Under the pieces are notes generated by a model, which saw only the letters and a list, made by a program, of their open reading frames with translations, was not told where the DNA came from and searched no databases. Of a stretch of DNA of 64,000 bases, positions 1-13,335 are shown piece by piece (the first letter of the stretch is position 1; the number at the start of each line of letters is the position of its first letter). Location: the NCBI GenBank assembly GCA_949152475.1, contig OX424564.1, forward strand, positions 2,542,001 through 2,606,000, read 5' to 3'. The position numbers and the translations under genes were made by a program. This DNA is from Terebella lapidaria (lineage: Eukaryota; Annelida; Polychaeta; Terebellida; Terebellidae).

Positions 1-247
1 AGTATCATAAACAATGTTTCAATTTCAATGTAGTACAGCTACTCAAATACCAATGATCATAGTAACTCCAGTACCCATGGCGACATTTAATATATGTATG
101 CCCAGTTATTTTTTTGTATCTAAATGCTAAATGTATATAGATGCGTATATATATTACATTGTTATGAAATGTCCAGAAAAGTCACAGGAAAGAACAACAT
201 TAATGGTCTCAATAACAAACAACTTACACCGTATTTTCATCTGTTAC

Positions 248-3200
248 AGCATCTCCATGAACAGCGAATTGGTCGATAGCCATCTGAACGCTTCCAACAG
301 AGACGTCCAATGCCAAGAATGGGGTTGACAAACGATCTATGTTTGTTACCTTCATAAAAGAACAAGTACTACAAGATTTAGATGAGAAATAGATGAGTAT
401 CACGAGCGGTCAACCGTTGCAAAGTAATGTCACATGTAATTGATTTGAAACGGTTGGTGGGCCATTGGCATATGGTCTTAATGGATAAGGCATTTATATG
501 CACACATGACCAATAAAAGGCACCAGTTTTCCTTTATTTATCATCACAATATAAGGTGATTAACATGATTAACTGTAACAAGGGCCAATGGCCTCTAAGG
601 GTCGAGCCCTCTACATAATCATGATACTGCAATCTGCAGGTTATACTATTAACCAGATTGATGTACATTCTAGTACATTCCGTTTACAAAGTGGCCGAAA
701 ATCAAAAAAAAAAAAAAAATACCAATTTCAGATATTTTCATAAGAAACATTTACACAAACATGATTGACATGATCGAGCAAACTTTCTCTTGGTCCCTAT
801 GCTAGTTTTCAGCTCTATCATGATTGGGTGTCTTTTCCACTGGGCCAAATATGTTGAGGACCCCATTTACTCGAATTGCACAGGTGCTCATTTCTCCTCA
901 ATTTTAATCTTCAAAATTTCGATGGCAGTGTAACTTGTGCATGTACCGGTATATGGACGTAATCGTACACTCGAAACATATGTGAAATAGATCTTAAGGT
1001 AGTCCGCTTCACACAGTGAGGGGAGGGGGTCAAAGAGTTTTTAAATATAAATAACTGTATCAACATAATCTAGAGCTTCAAAATTACATTTTATAGAGTA
1101 ACTGTTCAGCATCCTAAAACTGAAAAGAAAATAGGGGGTCACCGTATTCGTTCGCATGGAAAACACGATGCAAGGAGTGAATATGGACAAAAAAATGTGC
1201 AAAAATGCCATAATTTATGTCATTTTAGGTAAATGTTTTCGATTTTGATCGAATATGTAGAAGAAACGAGCACGGTGACCCCCTATTTTCTTTTCCGCAT
1301 TAGGATGCTGATCAGTTATTCTATAAAATAGGTCATTTTGAAGAGATAATATTCAAGAGATGACTTTTAAATTTTGACTCTTTGTTACCTCAATGTTTGT
1401 AGCGGACTACGTTAAAACAACACTCACTGATGTATGAAACACCCCTTTATCGTGGACTCATTCATTTCTGAACGTCAGTGGGCGGAGCCAAAAGGCGACC
1501 TGCGGAGGTGGGTGAGGATGTACTTCCCCAGTGTGGCAGCCATGGAAACGTCAGAATTGCGTGTACCACAGAAAAACTTATTGTTTTAAGAGACTGCCAT
1601 TTCGAATCACATATTCGTGGGAAATATTCGGGAATGAGCTCGTACTTTGATCTGCAACAATTCAAAAACCACATGCACAAGGCGGGGATTAGCCATGCCA
1701 GTTGTCACAACATGGTGATCCTGATCCGATTTGTGATGAAAAAATACCTACCGCAAATTCACGCCCTCAAAATTACAGTGGCAATAACTTATTACTCTAA
1801 CCATTTACACCCAACTGAAAACTATACGTCAAAAAGTTAGGGCCATGGGGCTTCAAAATAGTACATTGCCTCTGTCTAGCTCTTTTGGAAATGTACGTGG
1901 ACATATGTGAACAAAAGCACATGGTCGAAAAATTTATAGCATAAAGGAGAGCAAGAGCAAATTGTTTGCTCTCCCTAATAGATGTTTTGATTTTTAGAAT
2001 ATTTCTTTTGCAATCAGAATAACTACTAGTACCTCATCACCATTGCAGATTGGTCCTAAGCACCTCTTCTCTGTGTTGTGTACGATGTACTCGAAATAAC
2101 CACATTCCTCTAAATTGTTCAGGAAGTAGGACACTACTTCAATACTGTCCTGCTGCTGGCCGATAATGAAATGGTTGGTGCGGTTCAACACAGTCTGAAA
2201 TGACACCATAATAACTGAGACTGAAAAGTAGAATGACAACTATATGTATAATACATACATGTAGTAGCATCATGATATAGTACTGTACATTCTCCCAAAG
2301 ATGATATTCTCATTCATGAATTATACAACATAATAATATTACCATCAACTTTCATCCCCATTTGATTTATTAATATGAGGTTAATCATGTTCATACAATA
2401 ACATTGCATGAGAGGCCAAATTTTAAGAAATGTATCTTTCTTCCATATTAGAAAATATGGCATTTATTAATCATGCTTATAGTCAATTCCCATCTCATAA
2501 TCATATTGCTGGTCAATTTGATGAAGAATGATTTAAGGAGATCCAATTTATAATTTCAATCGCCATTCATCAAACGACAGGGAAATTACCATGTAGAGGT
2601 GCGTTTCAATTCCTTTAATTGTTATTATGCATACAAACCGCAGGGTTTTGCAGTGATCCAAACGCTGATGACAAACAAGATACTTTTTTTGGCTAATATC
2701 ATGAATATTAACTGGGGCGGTTCCATTCAGGGGTTCTTGGAGCCCCCTAGGCTCTTTACAGGGGGTCCTGGACCTCCCTTGAAAAGTACACCAGGGCAAA
2801 CGTTCATCGCATTTAACCAGATCATTTGTAAACCAAATGGTTTACAATATCTCATAAACGGAATCAGTTTTAACATTTTTGGAGAGCATTTTAGAATGAG
2901 GAATACAGTGCAGAACATCAAAAAGGCACTGATCACATGCAATATACGCATCGCACATTTGGCACTCGCTTTGTCGCTCCTTTCGAAGCTCCGGGCTTCG
3001 CACCTGTGGTGCTAAGATCCTGGGGCATGGACCCCCCTGAATTATTCCTGGATCCGCCCCAGAACGATTAGTATGCCAAAACATAAATCTGTAAAGCTTA
3101 CATGCAAATGTTGCAAGTGTCTCACAGTCTCCTCATTCAATTGTGGTGCACCACTTTGCAAGTACAACATTATCTGGATAGCACAGTTTAAGACCGGATC

Positions 3201-6200
3201 CCTCTCATCACGAAGAACAGTCCCGACAGCTGAAGACAAAGATATTCAGCAACAAGACATTTTAAACATTAAATGTAACACTTCATAAATGATATGTAAA
3301 TTAGTAGTACCGAGTCATCAAGAGGAGTCCATGTAATGAGATGTATCATTTCGAATGGGTTTTTTAAATAGTGGGAAAAATTATTCACCTTTAAGTACAT
3401 GTGACAGTGCTTGCAGCGCGCTGTTCAACCAACAAGTATTGTTAGAGTTGGGAAGTCCACATGATATACTGGTGTCGATGACAGCGTTGACGAGTTCAGA
3501 TGTACGACGTGTAGATGCAGTACCTGTAGCAGTAACTGTAGTGTTGCCTGTGACGATACTATCATGTTTACTGGTAGTTCCTGGAGAAAACACTACCCTG
3601 CCATCTATGCTTTTCTCCATGACCGGATTCGCATGCTTCTTGGCCACCGAATACAAAGACTCTAATGTTGCTTCATCTTTCTTTTCATTCTGAAAGTGTA
3701 ACAGCAGCCGCAACATGAGCATGTGATTCTCTGGTCTCATGGCACTCAGAAAATAAGCATCTCTCCCAATTATACTGTACAATTGTTCAGCCACTTGTGT
3801 GTTCATATCACGCAATTCTGGAACAAGTGTAGTGTCGCGTAATTTCTCTGAGTCTCCCCGCATGTTTCCTTTATGAAATTCGTCAGATAGAGAGAAGTGA
3901 GATGAACATCTTGTTACAGGATGCATAGACTTTGAGTCTGTTTCATATGAATGATCGACCACATCGTGCGACACGTTAAAACGACCAGTTGTCAAAAATG
4001 GCATACTCTTGCTGTAAGTGCCCATTGAAACTTGATTCATGACATCTTCTGTCGCATCATCCAAGCGTCCTTCGTGAGGGGCGAACATTCCAGCCTTTCT
4101 TCTATTTCCATGCTTAGCTATCAAATTTGATAAGTCGCTGACACAAATAGTTGGCTGATGTTTGAAAGACATAATTACATCCACATGGTCTCTCACACTT
4201 TCTGCTCTCAATATGGACTTCATGGCATAAGTTATGCCATGGGGACAACTGGCAGACAGGAATCCTCCTGAACGAGCCCAAATTTTAGTAAACATTTTCC
4301 GGAAAAATGATTCATCTTTCAGTTTGTTTTGTAGTCTGACGAGGATATCCAGCTTGCTTCCATCGCTTGATACTCCAGCACGAATTGCCATGTGTCTAAC
4401 AGCCTCATGCTAAAAAGACCCAAAAAATATATAATTGAGAGCACAGCGAATTATGAAGTTGGTCAATGATTTTTCCCTCATACGGATGTACAGAATTTTC
4501 CGAGCGGGATTTTATTTTCTGAAATCTATTTTAGGCTTTTAAATATGCGGCGATTCATATTTTACACTGAAATAAGTTTTTTTACCATAAAATTGGCTTT
4601 TATCCTGGTATGAGCATTAGTGGTTCTAAAATTCATTGACAAATGAGATCTTTATGATGTCACATGCTACGCTTTCCAGCACTTTTAGGTGCATCTGCCT
4701 AGAAGTACACAGTGTTTATTGGGCCCGACACACCACGCGGGATGAGTATGCACACACATGTCTCTAGTACACACTTAAACCTTCAGGGAAGTTGCTAGTG
4801 CAGATGTACATGTATTAAATCAGATAATAAGTCCATTATTTAGTTGTATGCCTTACAATATACTTACACTACTTTCACAGAGTAGCACATCGATATATTC
4901 ATCAGAAATGCCTTTGTCTTCATCATCGCCATCCTTCAAAGAAGTCCCTTGAGAATAAAGTCCCTTGACATTTTCAGTGTTGTACACTTCTACATCTGCC
5001 AAGGAATCAGGTGAGATCCAAGGAGCCCAGAATTTGGGGGAAGGATTCGTCACATAAGGGTTAGTATCTGCAACAAGAAATCATTATTTTAACAAGGATC
5101 CTTATTTTATTTAGGATACTTACCATCAGGGAAATAGCCTTGAAGGTGTGAACCGGGCCCACACATCAAAAACCAACATAATGCGCTTTATGTTAGGAAA
5201 CATCTGTGAACATTTCATACCGCAACAGTGGCTTGGCAGTGCTGGGTTTCGGCGCTTCTGGTAACCTCTGGTAACTGGAGGATTGTGCCCATCCCACTAC
5301 ACTCATGATGGAGTCAAGCGGGGATGGTCGGCTGGGTGGTCCAATCAAAGGACAGAAAGATCTTGAAAAAGGGCTTGCCCTCCTGATCAATGATCATTAT
5401 TGAATGTTTCAACCAAGGACCGTAAGTATTCTAAAATTAGCCCAAGGGTTAGAAAGGCTACCACACATTTATGAACATGATATAGCATGTATAGTGAGAT
5501 TTCTCATTTGACCTGGGGAAATAAGGTCAATGTCAAATTTGACAAGATGACCAAAACCAGAATATATCATTCCCTATATCATGTATATGCTCACAGTTGA
5601 AACCTAAGCTCTGAAGTCATTTTTAAGCGAGATATAGCCAATTTTGTGATTTGACCTTGAGAAATGAGGTCAAGATGAAATTTTTGGACAGCATGACCAC
5701 AACTGAAGATATCATTCCCTAATATGCTCACAATTGAAACCTAAGCTTTAAAGTCAATTATGAGTGAGATATGGCAATTTTGACGAAAAAATTGGTGGCC
5801 ATTTTGAAAAAAAAATGCGTCACCACTGAAATTGCCATATATACTGGGGTAAGTTCCTATCTGAATGTGCCAATATCTAAGCCCTAAATAATACCCTAAA
5901 TGTAGTAGTAATAAATAGTAGTGCAATTTCCCCATTATAAATAGTCAGGAACACTAGGTTTTACAGTAAGAAAATGTTGACCGCTACTTAGCAGCGTTAA
6001 CGAAAGTTGCAGTAAAAAATTTTTGACTGCTGGGAGTAAACAATGTTGGAAATTGGCCAAATTTGGCGATCGTTTTCATGATGAAAGATCGCCCTAACAC
6101 ACACACTAAGTATTTTGCACAGTTGTGCCCATAAACATTATCAATCAACATGATCAACAAACAAAAGGGTATTACGGTAAGGTGTATCGTGGGGTATCCA

Positions 6201-9200
6201 GTGTGTCACCACTTGGAAACAGCGTTTTTTGCCGGTCTGTGCGGGAACAGCCACGAAAGTGTTACAGCATGAAATCTATACATACATGCTTACTGAGAGA
6301 AAGTTCATTTTATGTTGGTTTTTGACGTACGGGTTCGCACCTTTTATGTTACTCCAATGTATCAAAAGTATACAACAGAATATACATTCATAAGGTATAC
6401 AGCAGCACAATTTAAGTACAATATCATACATCGAAATGTATAAGTGCTTTTGATACTAAGTTATTCTATGGAAATGATAAGCATGATAGAATGGGGCATT
6501 GATATTGAATGATATAGTAGCAGGTACATGTACCTCCAGGAAATATTCCACTGGACAAAGCAAAATTCTCAAGTCTCTTCCAAAATTTGTCCATAGCAAC
6601 TGTCTCGTCACCTTCTTTTTCCGATTTTCCATCAGCTGTAATAAAATTAGTACACAAGTGGCAGGAGTGCTCTGATCACTGCTTACGGAATGTGTACGGC
6701 ATTAATAATGTGCATCCATGTAGTTCCACAATTTTCATCAATTTTATAATATTGGAATCAGTAACGTTACAAAATGTATTCCTTTAAATTACCAACATAT
6801 GAAATCTACACTATTGGTCCTAATAGTGGCACGCACGTTAATGTATAGGTTTTGGGGCCTAATACAGCATTGTACAGTATCCATGGCATCATTAATATAC
6901 TGTGTATGCATTTTATAGAATTGCATGATTTGTAAAGATATTTTAACATGTTTAAACACATACCTGTCATTGAAAATGAAACTTTCCTGTTGGCATCCAA
7001 GACAATAACTGGTGGATAGTAGCCACAAATACTACATGAGAAACAGTATGAATGCTCGGACATGCATTCAAAGTGCAGATATGCTCCAAGAAGGTTGTCT
7101 GGATACTTGATTTTCTGATCAGATGTACTGATGAAATCTCCAAATGTTTGGGCTGATCTCCCAATAGGCGTGTGGTTCTGGCAACAAATAGATAGTTTAA
7201 GCCGAGTAACGAAAACAACGAGAACGTGTGATAACATGATTATATCATCTGTCAACCCATTGTCCCATCCGTGGTTTGCAACATTCATGGGACTATCGAT
7301 TGACAGAATGACGTAATTGCGGTATTACACGTTGACGTTTTCGTTACTCGGCTTAAGGATTGACTGCGGGTAACAAACCAAACACTGTAGTGAGCCGCAC
7401 TCCCATTCATTTGTAATGTAAACATAGAGGTTACAAAATCACCAAGACTATCCAACCCTACTTCCTGAAACTTCATTAACAGAGATATGTACAGCCATTG
7501 ATGATGAACCGAGACATAGTTCTATAAAAAGTATCACAGCGATTGTACAAATTGATGATTATAGATATCACTTTTACACGCGCCAGAAAACAACGCGTAG
7601 TACCTTCAGCGTTACAAACAAACTGGTTTTTGGTATGTACGCTTTGTTGTAAGACCATCCAATAATAGATGCATATACCATACGACTTGAATTTCTGCAA
7701 GAGGAATACAATAGGCGGATTTAGTGCACCCGAGCGAAACTCACCAGTGAGCTTTACTAGCATTACTAGTTGTCTGTAAAAAAATAATCCTGCCGTTGGG
7801 CATGTTTTGAGTGTACCTTGTCTTTTGAGAATAAGTCACAAAATGACATTTGAAAATGACAATTATCAGACAATTAATCATATTTAGTCAAGAACCAAGT
7901 CTCGGTTGGTGATCCTTGATGGCTATAGGTCGCCACAGTAAATTCTGGTGCCAAATGGATGTTTGCAAGTTCATGATTTTTGTTTCCTTTTTATTTACAT
8001 TATAAGTGAATGGAGAACAGGCGCGTTCCAGATTCGGGATTTTACATGCAGTTCGTCCTTAACCCTTTGACGGCTGGAGTTGCATTATCTTTTGACCTCT
8101 GGCTAGCTGGAGTTGCATTATCATGATTATCTTTGCATTTTTAAGGCCCATGTATAACTTATTGAAGTGTTCATAAAGAGGAGGACATTCTGATTCCCAT
8201 ACAACAATCATTCAACATTCAATAATTAGTTTTGTATAAAATGCCAAACAGACTGATACCCAAGAATTCTCAAATGAATTTTGATTCTCACGGTTGACTC
8301 CGAAATTAATTCAGCTCGCATAGGGTTAAACTCTACATCAACAGTTAACATAAAGTATCCGTAAAAACTAGACATTAAAGCCTCTCGGCTTTGGGGCATA
8401 ACACCAATTTTGTTTCATTTTCTAATAATGGGATTAGACATTTAATCGGGATGCCTAATTACTACACAAGATTAAACATTTTAAAGTGTGACTACACATT
8501 TTTTTGCAATTATCATTATTATATTTAATTTGCGTTTACCTTCAGTGCGCAACGTAGGTATTTGCACAACTTCAATGTCAATATAACATGGTCATCAAAA
8601 TTGTGAAGTCCATCAGTGTGGTCGTTGTAGTGCACGATCAGGCCACACGAAGAACATGACTTCACGTACACAGACACATCTGTAATGTGATAGTCATTTC
8701 ATAATTTAAATACATGTAATAATAACAGTAAGATTCATGTGATATATAAAAAATTTAAACTTATGTTTGACAGGGAGGTAATTATATTTAAAAACAAGGC
8801 GATCAGAGAGCGCACACCTCCACCATAGGGGTATGCCCAAGGATCCTATAAAAATAACCCTTTGCCGGCTGGAGTTGCATCATCTTTTGACCTCTGGCTA
8901 GCTGGAGCTGGCACTTGCTTTGCGTGCCAGCTACTATCTACTCTACTCTTTGGAAGATTTATATGAATGTTTTTGATTTGAAAATAATCGGATCAAAGCC
9001 CTGGATGCTAGGCTGCTAACATACACTCAAACAGACATACAAACGAACAAATATATGCAGGTCATATACTCTGATTTTTCTAACTCGTTTACACCGTTTT
9101 TTGCCGATATTTTTGCGATGTTTAATGGTATCGTATTGTAACTTGGCATACTTCACCTGGAGATCAAAAGGCATTTTTCTGCAAACTTTCAGACTTCTGC

Positions 9201-11163
9201 TCATAGAACTGTGAGAGTTAGCAATCTACTGCAATGATAAATTTTCCCTGAAATCCTGTCGTTTGCATGTCAACAAATATTGTTTTCCTTTGGCACGCGA
9301 TGAGCGATTCTGTTCCGATAATTTGCATAGGGGCGAAGGTTAGGATTCGGGACCGCCCACCCAGGTAAACTGATTCGAAATTACTCGCACGTGCAGGCAC
9401 CTTGACGACAACTGACAACCCGATCCCCCTATTATGACTAATTTGAACTTGTCCATTTGGATTCCGTCATCAGTTGTCGAGAACCAAGCAATATGTCGGC
9501 GCCCATGGTTCGAGCAAATCCTCGCTTAAATAAAACTTTTGTGTTTTAAAAGAAACAGATAGCGTTCCGGAAGGCAGGTTTGTGTAAATTAATTGCCGTT
9601 TGTATCACAGATATGCAATATTCAGTTGAATAGTTCGCTCGAAGTAACTTGACTGAAGTGAAGGCAAAAATGGTGTAAACGAGTTAAAAAATCAGAATAT
9701 ATATAATAATTACCTTTACATATGGAATCAATGTCGTAAATTGTTCCTTTCTTGGTGTGTACCTTGGCAGTCAATTTCGGATTGCTTGGACATAGTGGAC
9801 AGACTTCTTCTGAAGGTATTATGGATGTCATGTGGTCTACGGAGCTATTTATATATTTGTCCACATTAACTGGGATTCTCTTGGATGTGTACAAATACTC
9901 TAAATACTCATGCAGAAGGTTCACTTTTGTTTCAGGACCAGTGCAGCTGTCGTTCAATTGATCTTCACTCTCATCTTCTGGTCTTTCGGGAACATTGCGC
10001 TGTGAGGGGTAATTGACAAAAATGTGCACTTTTGCCAACTTCTTATGCACACACTGTGACATGCCCTGCACACATGGACAGTCATATTCCCCTGACATCA
10101 AATTGTACCGCACAACTACTCGTCCTAATTTGGCGTAACTTTTCACCTTCGTGGTATCTACAGATAAATAAACGTAGTTAGAAGAATTTGGATGTGGCTG
10201 CCATGATGAAACCAATGGGATTCCACGTCCTTGACACGACAGGATACGTCCAGACAGTTCGCCAAGAGACTTCTCTCTTAATATATGGTTATCCACCATT
10301 TCCTGCACATCGTTCACTGTTATCGAGACACTGGTAGATGAACAAATCTTACTTTGTTGAGCTGCAATAACATGGTCACAAGTGAACGAAGACACTTTCC
10401 CTCGTCCATAGGCTTTCCCAACCTCTGTACATGTGTCTGATTCACAGACAATGGATTGAACTGAGTGGCTGCTGCGTATCTGGACATGTAGAGGATGCTG
10501 GTTCCCTTGAGAACTTTTGCTCACCATGTAAATTCCTTCTGAAGGTGACACAAGAAATGCTTCCAGTTTGGAGGGTGTCTGATTTGTATGGTGCACATCC
10601 CGCATATGCCTGGCAATGTTCCTCTTGAGCATGACTGTTCCACAGATACAACATGCAGCGGCCAATGGACCAATGATTGTCTTTGGTGTCTGTTGAACTG
10701 CAGCAGGTTTCTTCGATGGTAACCGTTCTGCTTTTGTATCCGGATCATGAACTGGGTGCAGATTTGGCACTCGTGCATCTGTTGGTGGACGATATATTCC
10801 ATCACCACAGTTGGACGTTAGATGATCGGACTTGTGCTGCACGCTGTGCGTCAAGTGGTAATTCATGTGCTGTTTCCTCGAGAGAACTGTGCCACAAACA
10901 CAGTGATAGTGGCCATAGCGCATGGCCGATGGAGAGGAACAGTCCAGGTTACACTTAACGACAGATATCCCTTGAACTTCGACTGCATGCTTCATGTGTG
11001 ACAGCCGCATGTGAACAACAACTTTTCCATGCCTTGCCGGTTTGAACTTTTCATCAGAGCAGATCGGACAGGACAGTAGACCTTTCTGATGTGGGAGAAT
11101 GTTGGAAATCCAGTCACTCTCTCTGCCTGAGGGAATATGTGTTATATGCTGCGATCCATCCAT
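248..11163 (-). CDS. HMGXB3-like zinc-finger/SWIM protein fused to a USP (C19) deubiquitinase, 3' end outside window
   Basis: Nine coding exons (11163-9714, 8679-8540, 7177-6964, 6635-6534, 5067-4868, 4409-3389, 3229-3102, 2194-2041, 336-248) give 1166 in-frame residues; the gene continues past the left edge. Seen in order: three C2H2-like fingers (about residues 32-56, 87-107, 171-192), a SWIM-like CxCx7CxH near 360-375, paired Cys clusters near 455-500, and the motif SCPHGITYAMK in exon 6. These parts resemble the C-terminal region of HMGXB3-type proteins, which I recall being linked to the CxC cysteine clusters that accompany KDZ transposases. The large exon 4409-3389 ends with a USP Cys box, GLPNSNNTCWLNSALQAL (Cys about 1028). 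Exon 2194-2041 has the QQQDS box, and exon 336-248 continues USP-like sequence (PFLALDVSVG). The catalytic His box is not in the window. A possible splice acceptor just before the ATG suggests an upstream noncoding exon. A deubiquitinase role is inferred; the zinc-finger part may bind DNA or protein. Confidence 0.72.
998..1411. mobile_element. MITE with TTAA target duplication, piggyBac-like
   Basis: The terminal inverted repeats start GGTAGTCCGCT on the left and CGTAGTCCGCT (reverse complement) on the right. TTAA flanks both sides at 994-997 and 1412-1415. Longer inverted homology continues inward, including the block AGGGGGTCACCGT and its complement. There is no coding capacity. The TTAA target is typical of piggyBac elements, so this is probably a non-autonomous relative. 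It lies in the intron between the last two visible exons of the USP-fusion gene. Confidence 0.7.
2712..3062. mobile_element. MITE-like element with CTGGGGCGG termini
   Basis: The left end reads CTGGGGCGGTTCC and the right end is the complement of CTGGGGCGGATCC, 351 bp in all. I see no clear target duplication. Reading frames inside it do not resemble known proteins. It sits within an intron of the minus-strand USP-fusion gene. Confidence 0.5.
5480..5800. repeat. Two ~130-bp GGTCA-rich modules
   Basis: Two tandem units each carry a TTTGACCTTGAGAAATGAGG-like segment, a TATATCATTCCCTA segment and a GAAACCTAAGCT segment. The same module family recurs at 14880-15490, 35370-35780 and 55540-55620. 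Here it lies in an intron of the USP-fusion gene. No terminal repeats are clear at this locus. Confidence 0.55.
8058..8125 (+). repeat. Dispersed ~65-bp direct repeat, copy 1
   Basis: The segment beginning TAACCCTTTGACGGCTGGAG is repeated at 8856-8921 with few differences. Each copy holds an internal duplication of the GGCTGGAGTTGCAT / AGCTGGAG motif. Both copies are intronic. The identity of the parent element is unknown. Confidence 0.5.
8856..8921 (+). repeat. Dispersed ~65-bp direct repeat, copy 2
   Basis: Same orientation and sequence family as the copy at 8058-8125, about 800 bp away in the same intron of the USP-fusion gene. Confidence 0.5.
9067..9699. mobile_element. TA-flanked MITE, copy 1 of a ~633-bp family
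   Basis: The termini are inverted repeats of about 38 bp starting TACTCTGATTTTTCTAACTC, flanked by TA. A second copy at 41661-42295 matches along the whole length, with about 20 differences counted by eye (roughly 97% identity). No coding capacity is seen. The TA flank fits a Tc1/mariner-type mobiliser, but that is inference. The right end lies about 15 bp from the splice donor at 9713. Confidence 0.75.
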
Positions 11164-11195
11164 CTTGCTATTCTTCTGGGGTAAGCCTTGTGACT

Positions 11196-11375
11196 CCTCA
11201 GGTTATGTCCTTCGACGTCAGCTGCGGTAAGCCGCCTACATCAAAGTCGACAACACCATCATCGCCACACCTGCTTCTCTTCCAGTCTTGGCACTTCGGG
11301 TTAACATGGTCAGCCGGGTCATGTCCTTCGACGTCAGCTGCGGTAAGCCACCTACATCGAAGTCGACAACACCGA
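11196..11375. repeat. 58-bp cassette with CRE/E-box-like core, two copies near the USP-fusion gene start
   Basis: Two copies, about 117 bp apart, carry TCCTTCGACGTCAGCTGCGG. This holds a CRE-like half site (TGACGTC on the other strand) overlapping CAGCTG. Two further copies form a 77-bp tandem at 14003-14165. Lying just upstream of the ATG at 11163, they could be promoter elements or simply a dispersed repeat. Confidence 0.45.
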
Positions 11376-11499
11376 CATGACATCTGCTTCTCTTCTATAG
11401 CACATCGTGTTAGCTGAAGTTGTAAAAGGCCATTATCCAACTGAGTTAAGCCACATACATCTAATTTAACTAGACGTCAAGCCCTAAAGATGCCTTGGG

Positions 11500-12230
11500 T
11501 CATTTCGACTGAGAGATATTGATTATTTTCAAGATATTAAGGGAAACAATGAATACTGAGTCAGCAGAAAACTTTTAGGCTGAGGTCAAAGTTCATTCAT
11601 CATACCCCCTAGACATGTTAGCTTCAGGACTCGAGTCTGAAAATAACCTCCGTTTCGCTCTACGACGCACTGTTTCCGAGATATCGACCAAAAAGAATAT
11701 GCCGACTCAGCAGAGATTTTAGGCCGACGTCGAAGTTCACCCAACATACGCTCTAAACATGTTTGTCTAAGGTCACGAGTTCGAGAATAACGTCCGTTTT
11801 GCTCTACGACTCACCGTTTCCGAGATATCGACGAAAAGTAACAAAGCTGAATCGACAAACAAATTTTAGGCCAAGGTCAAAGCTCACCCAACATACCCTC
11901 TAAACATGTTTGTCTAAGGCCACGAGTTCGAGAATAACGTCCGTTTCGCTCTACGATGCACCTTTTCCGAGATATGTTCACCCAACATACCCCTAAGGAT
12001 ATTAGCCTAGACCCACGAGTCCGAAAATAACGTCCGTTCCGCACGATGACGCACCATTTCCGAGATATCGATGGAAAAGAAAAATGCCGACTCAGCCAAA
12101 ACATTTTAGGCGGAGGTCAGAATTCATCCATAATACCCATTACTAGGCATGTTAGCATAGACCCAAAGCCCCCCAAAAACGTCCGTTTTGCTCTATGATG
12201 CACCGCTTCTGAAACATACAGGATGCCACA
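11500..12230. repeat. Tandem array of ~150-bp units, about 4-5 copies
   Basis: Diverged units share blocks such as CGTTTCCGAGATATCGA, AATAACGTCCGTTT, CGCTCTACGA and TTCACCCAACATAC. One unit is shortened. The array ends where the MITE at 12262 begins. No coding signal is convincing. Confidence 0.7.
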
Positions 12231-12261
12231 AGGATGACTCAGCAAGATAGGTTTCGAGCCA

Positions 12262-12746
12262 TACTGTAAATCATGAATATTTGGTGTGCATAAATTTCGC
12301 GGTTTTGGTATCAAAACTTTTTCACGGTATGAATATTTCACGGTTGCTGGACCACGGGAAATTTCCACCGTAAAGTAGGGTCTTTCTCACACTTCCTCAG
12401 ATAATCAACCACACTGTTTGTGTAGTTATTAATGGTCAACGATTTAACACCTTTCCTGTAGAATCTAACAACAGGCAGACGCGTGTGCTTTTATTCTATC
12501 ACTGATTGATCGACGGTCTAATTGTAATTGAAGTACTCTGCCATGTGCAATTAACGTATCTCATTGTTAGGTATTTGAAAAAACATGATCGCACTTGCAA
12601 ACATGTAGCATTGTCTTTTGAGACATACTGTCTAATATGGCTACTGGTATGTTTCATTTTCACGGTAATGATATTTTCGCGGATGTGAAGCAATCCGCGA
12701 AATACGCGAAAATTACGTTACCGCAAAAATTACATAATTTACAGTA
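12262..12746. mobile_element. MITE with TACTGTAAAT termini
   Basis: The left end reads TACTGTAAATCATG and the right end is the complement of TACTGTAAATTATG. CACGGT/TTCGCGG motifs occur near both ends. It is 485 bp and non-coding. Confidence 0.55.
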
Positions 12747-13193
12747 GATCAAAGGTCGATTGACGGACTGGGCCCAGGATCAGTAGGGTTCCTCTCGGAC
12801 ACTATATGAATTGCCCTGTAAAGTTTCATCCCGAAGCCATTCATCCCGAGTTATCATCCTGAAGCCATTCGAGAGGGAAATCGGCCTGATGACTAAACGA
12901 AGCTCGGAGGTTGCTCCAAATAAGGTTCATCTAACTAAATAATGCTTGATGACTGATTTCTAAGTGGTAAGTCAAGGCATTCTGGAGTTATCATCCGGGA
13001 ACCGAAAAGTGGGAAAAAAAAAATTCTGACAAGCCATAAGGACATTTAGGGCAGAAATGCCCTAATAACACCAACATGACCACATTTGGGTGATTCCATC
13101 ATTGCTGACGTCATATTTAGAGACATTCACCTTGCATTAAAGCTCCATAGTAATATTAAGATTCATCTATATTTTTCTTAGGATAGTCCAATA

Positions 13194-13335
13194 CTTAGCC
13201 TTCTTTGAAGGTGGGTTGCTGATCTGGCGCCTGCTACACGTCAAAACCAGCCATATAATGAGCGGTCTAGTGTTCTTAGGGCCATGCAAAAATCTTTTTG
13301 AGCATAGCAGATTGACCCTTTTGCCCCTGTGATCC
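13194..13335 (+). repeat. Left arm of a large inverted repeat
   Basis: The segment from TTAGCCTTCTTTGAAGGTGG to CCTGTGATCCT returns as its complement at 13739-13920, at roughly 80% identity by eye. The left arm is about 40 bp shorter near its inner end. The ~400 bp between the arms shows no recognised gene. Confidence 0.6.

Noticed and set aside
1478-1840. Plus-strand 120-codon frame in an intron of the USP-fusion gene
   Set aside because: No recognisable motif, no splice support, and low-complexity codon use.
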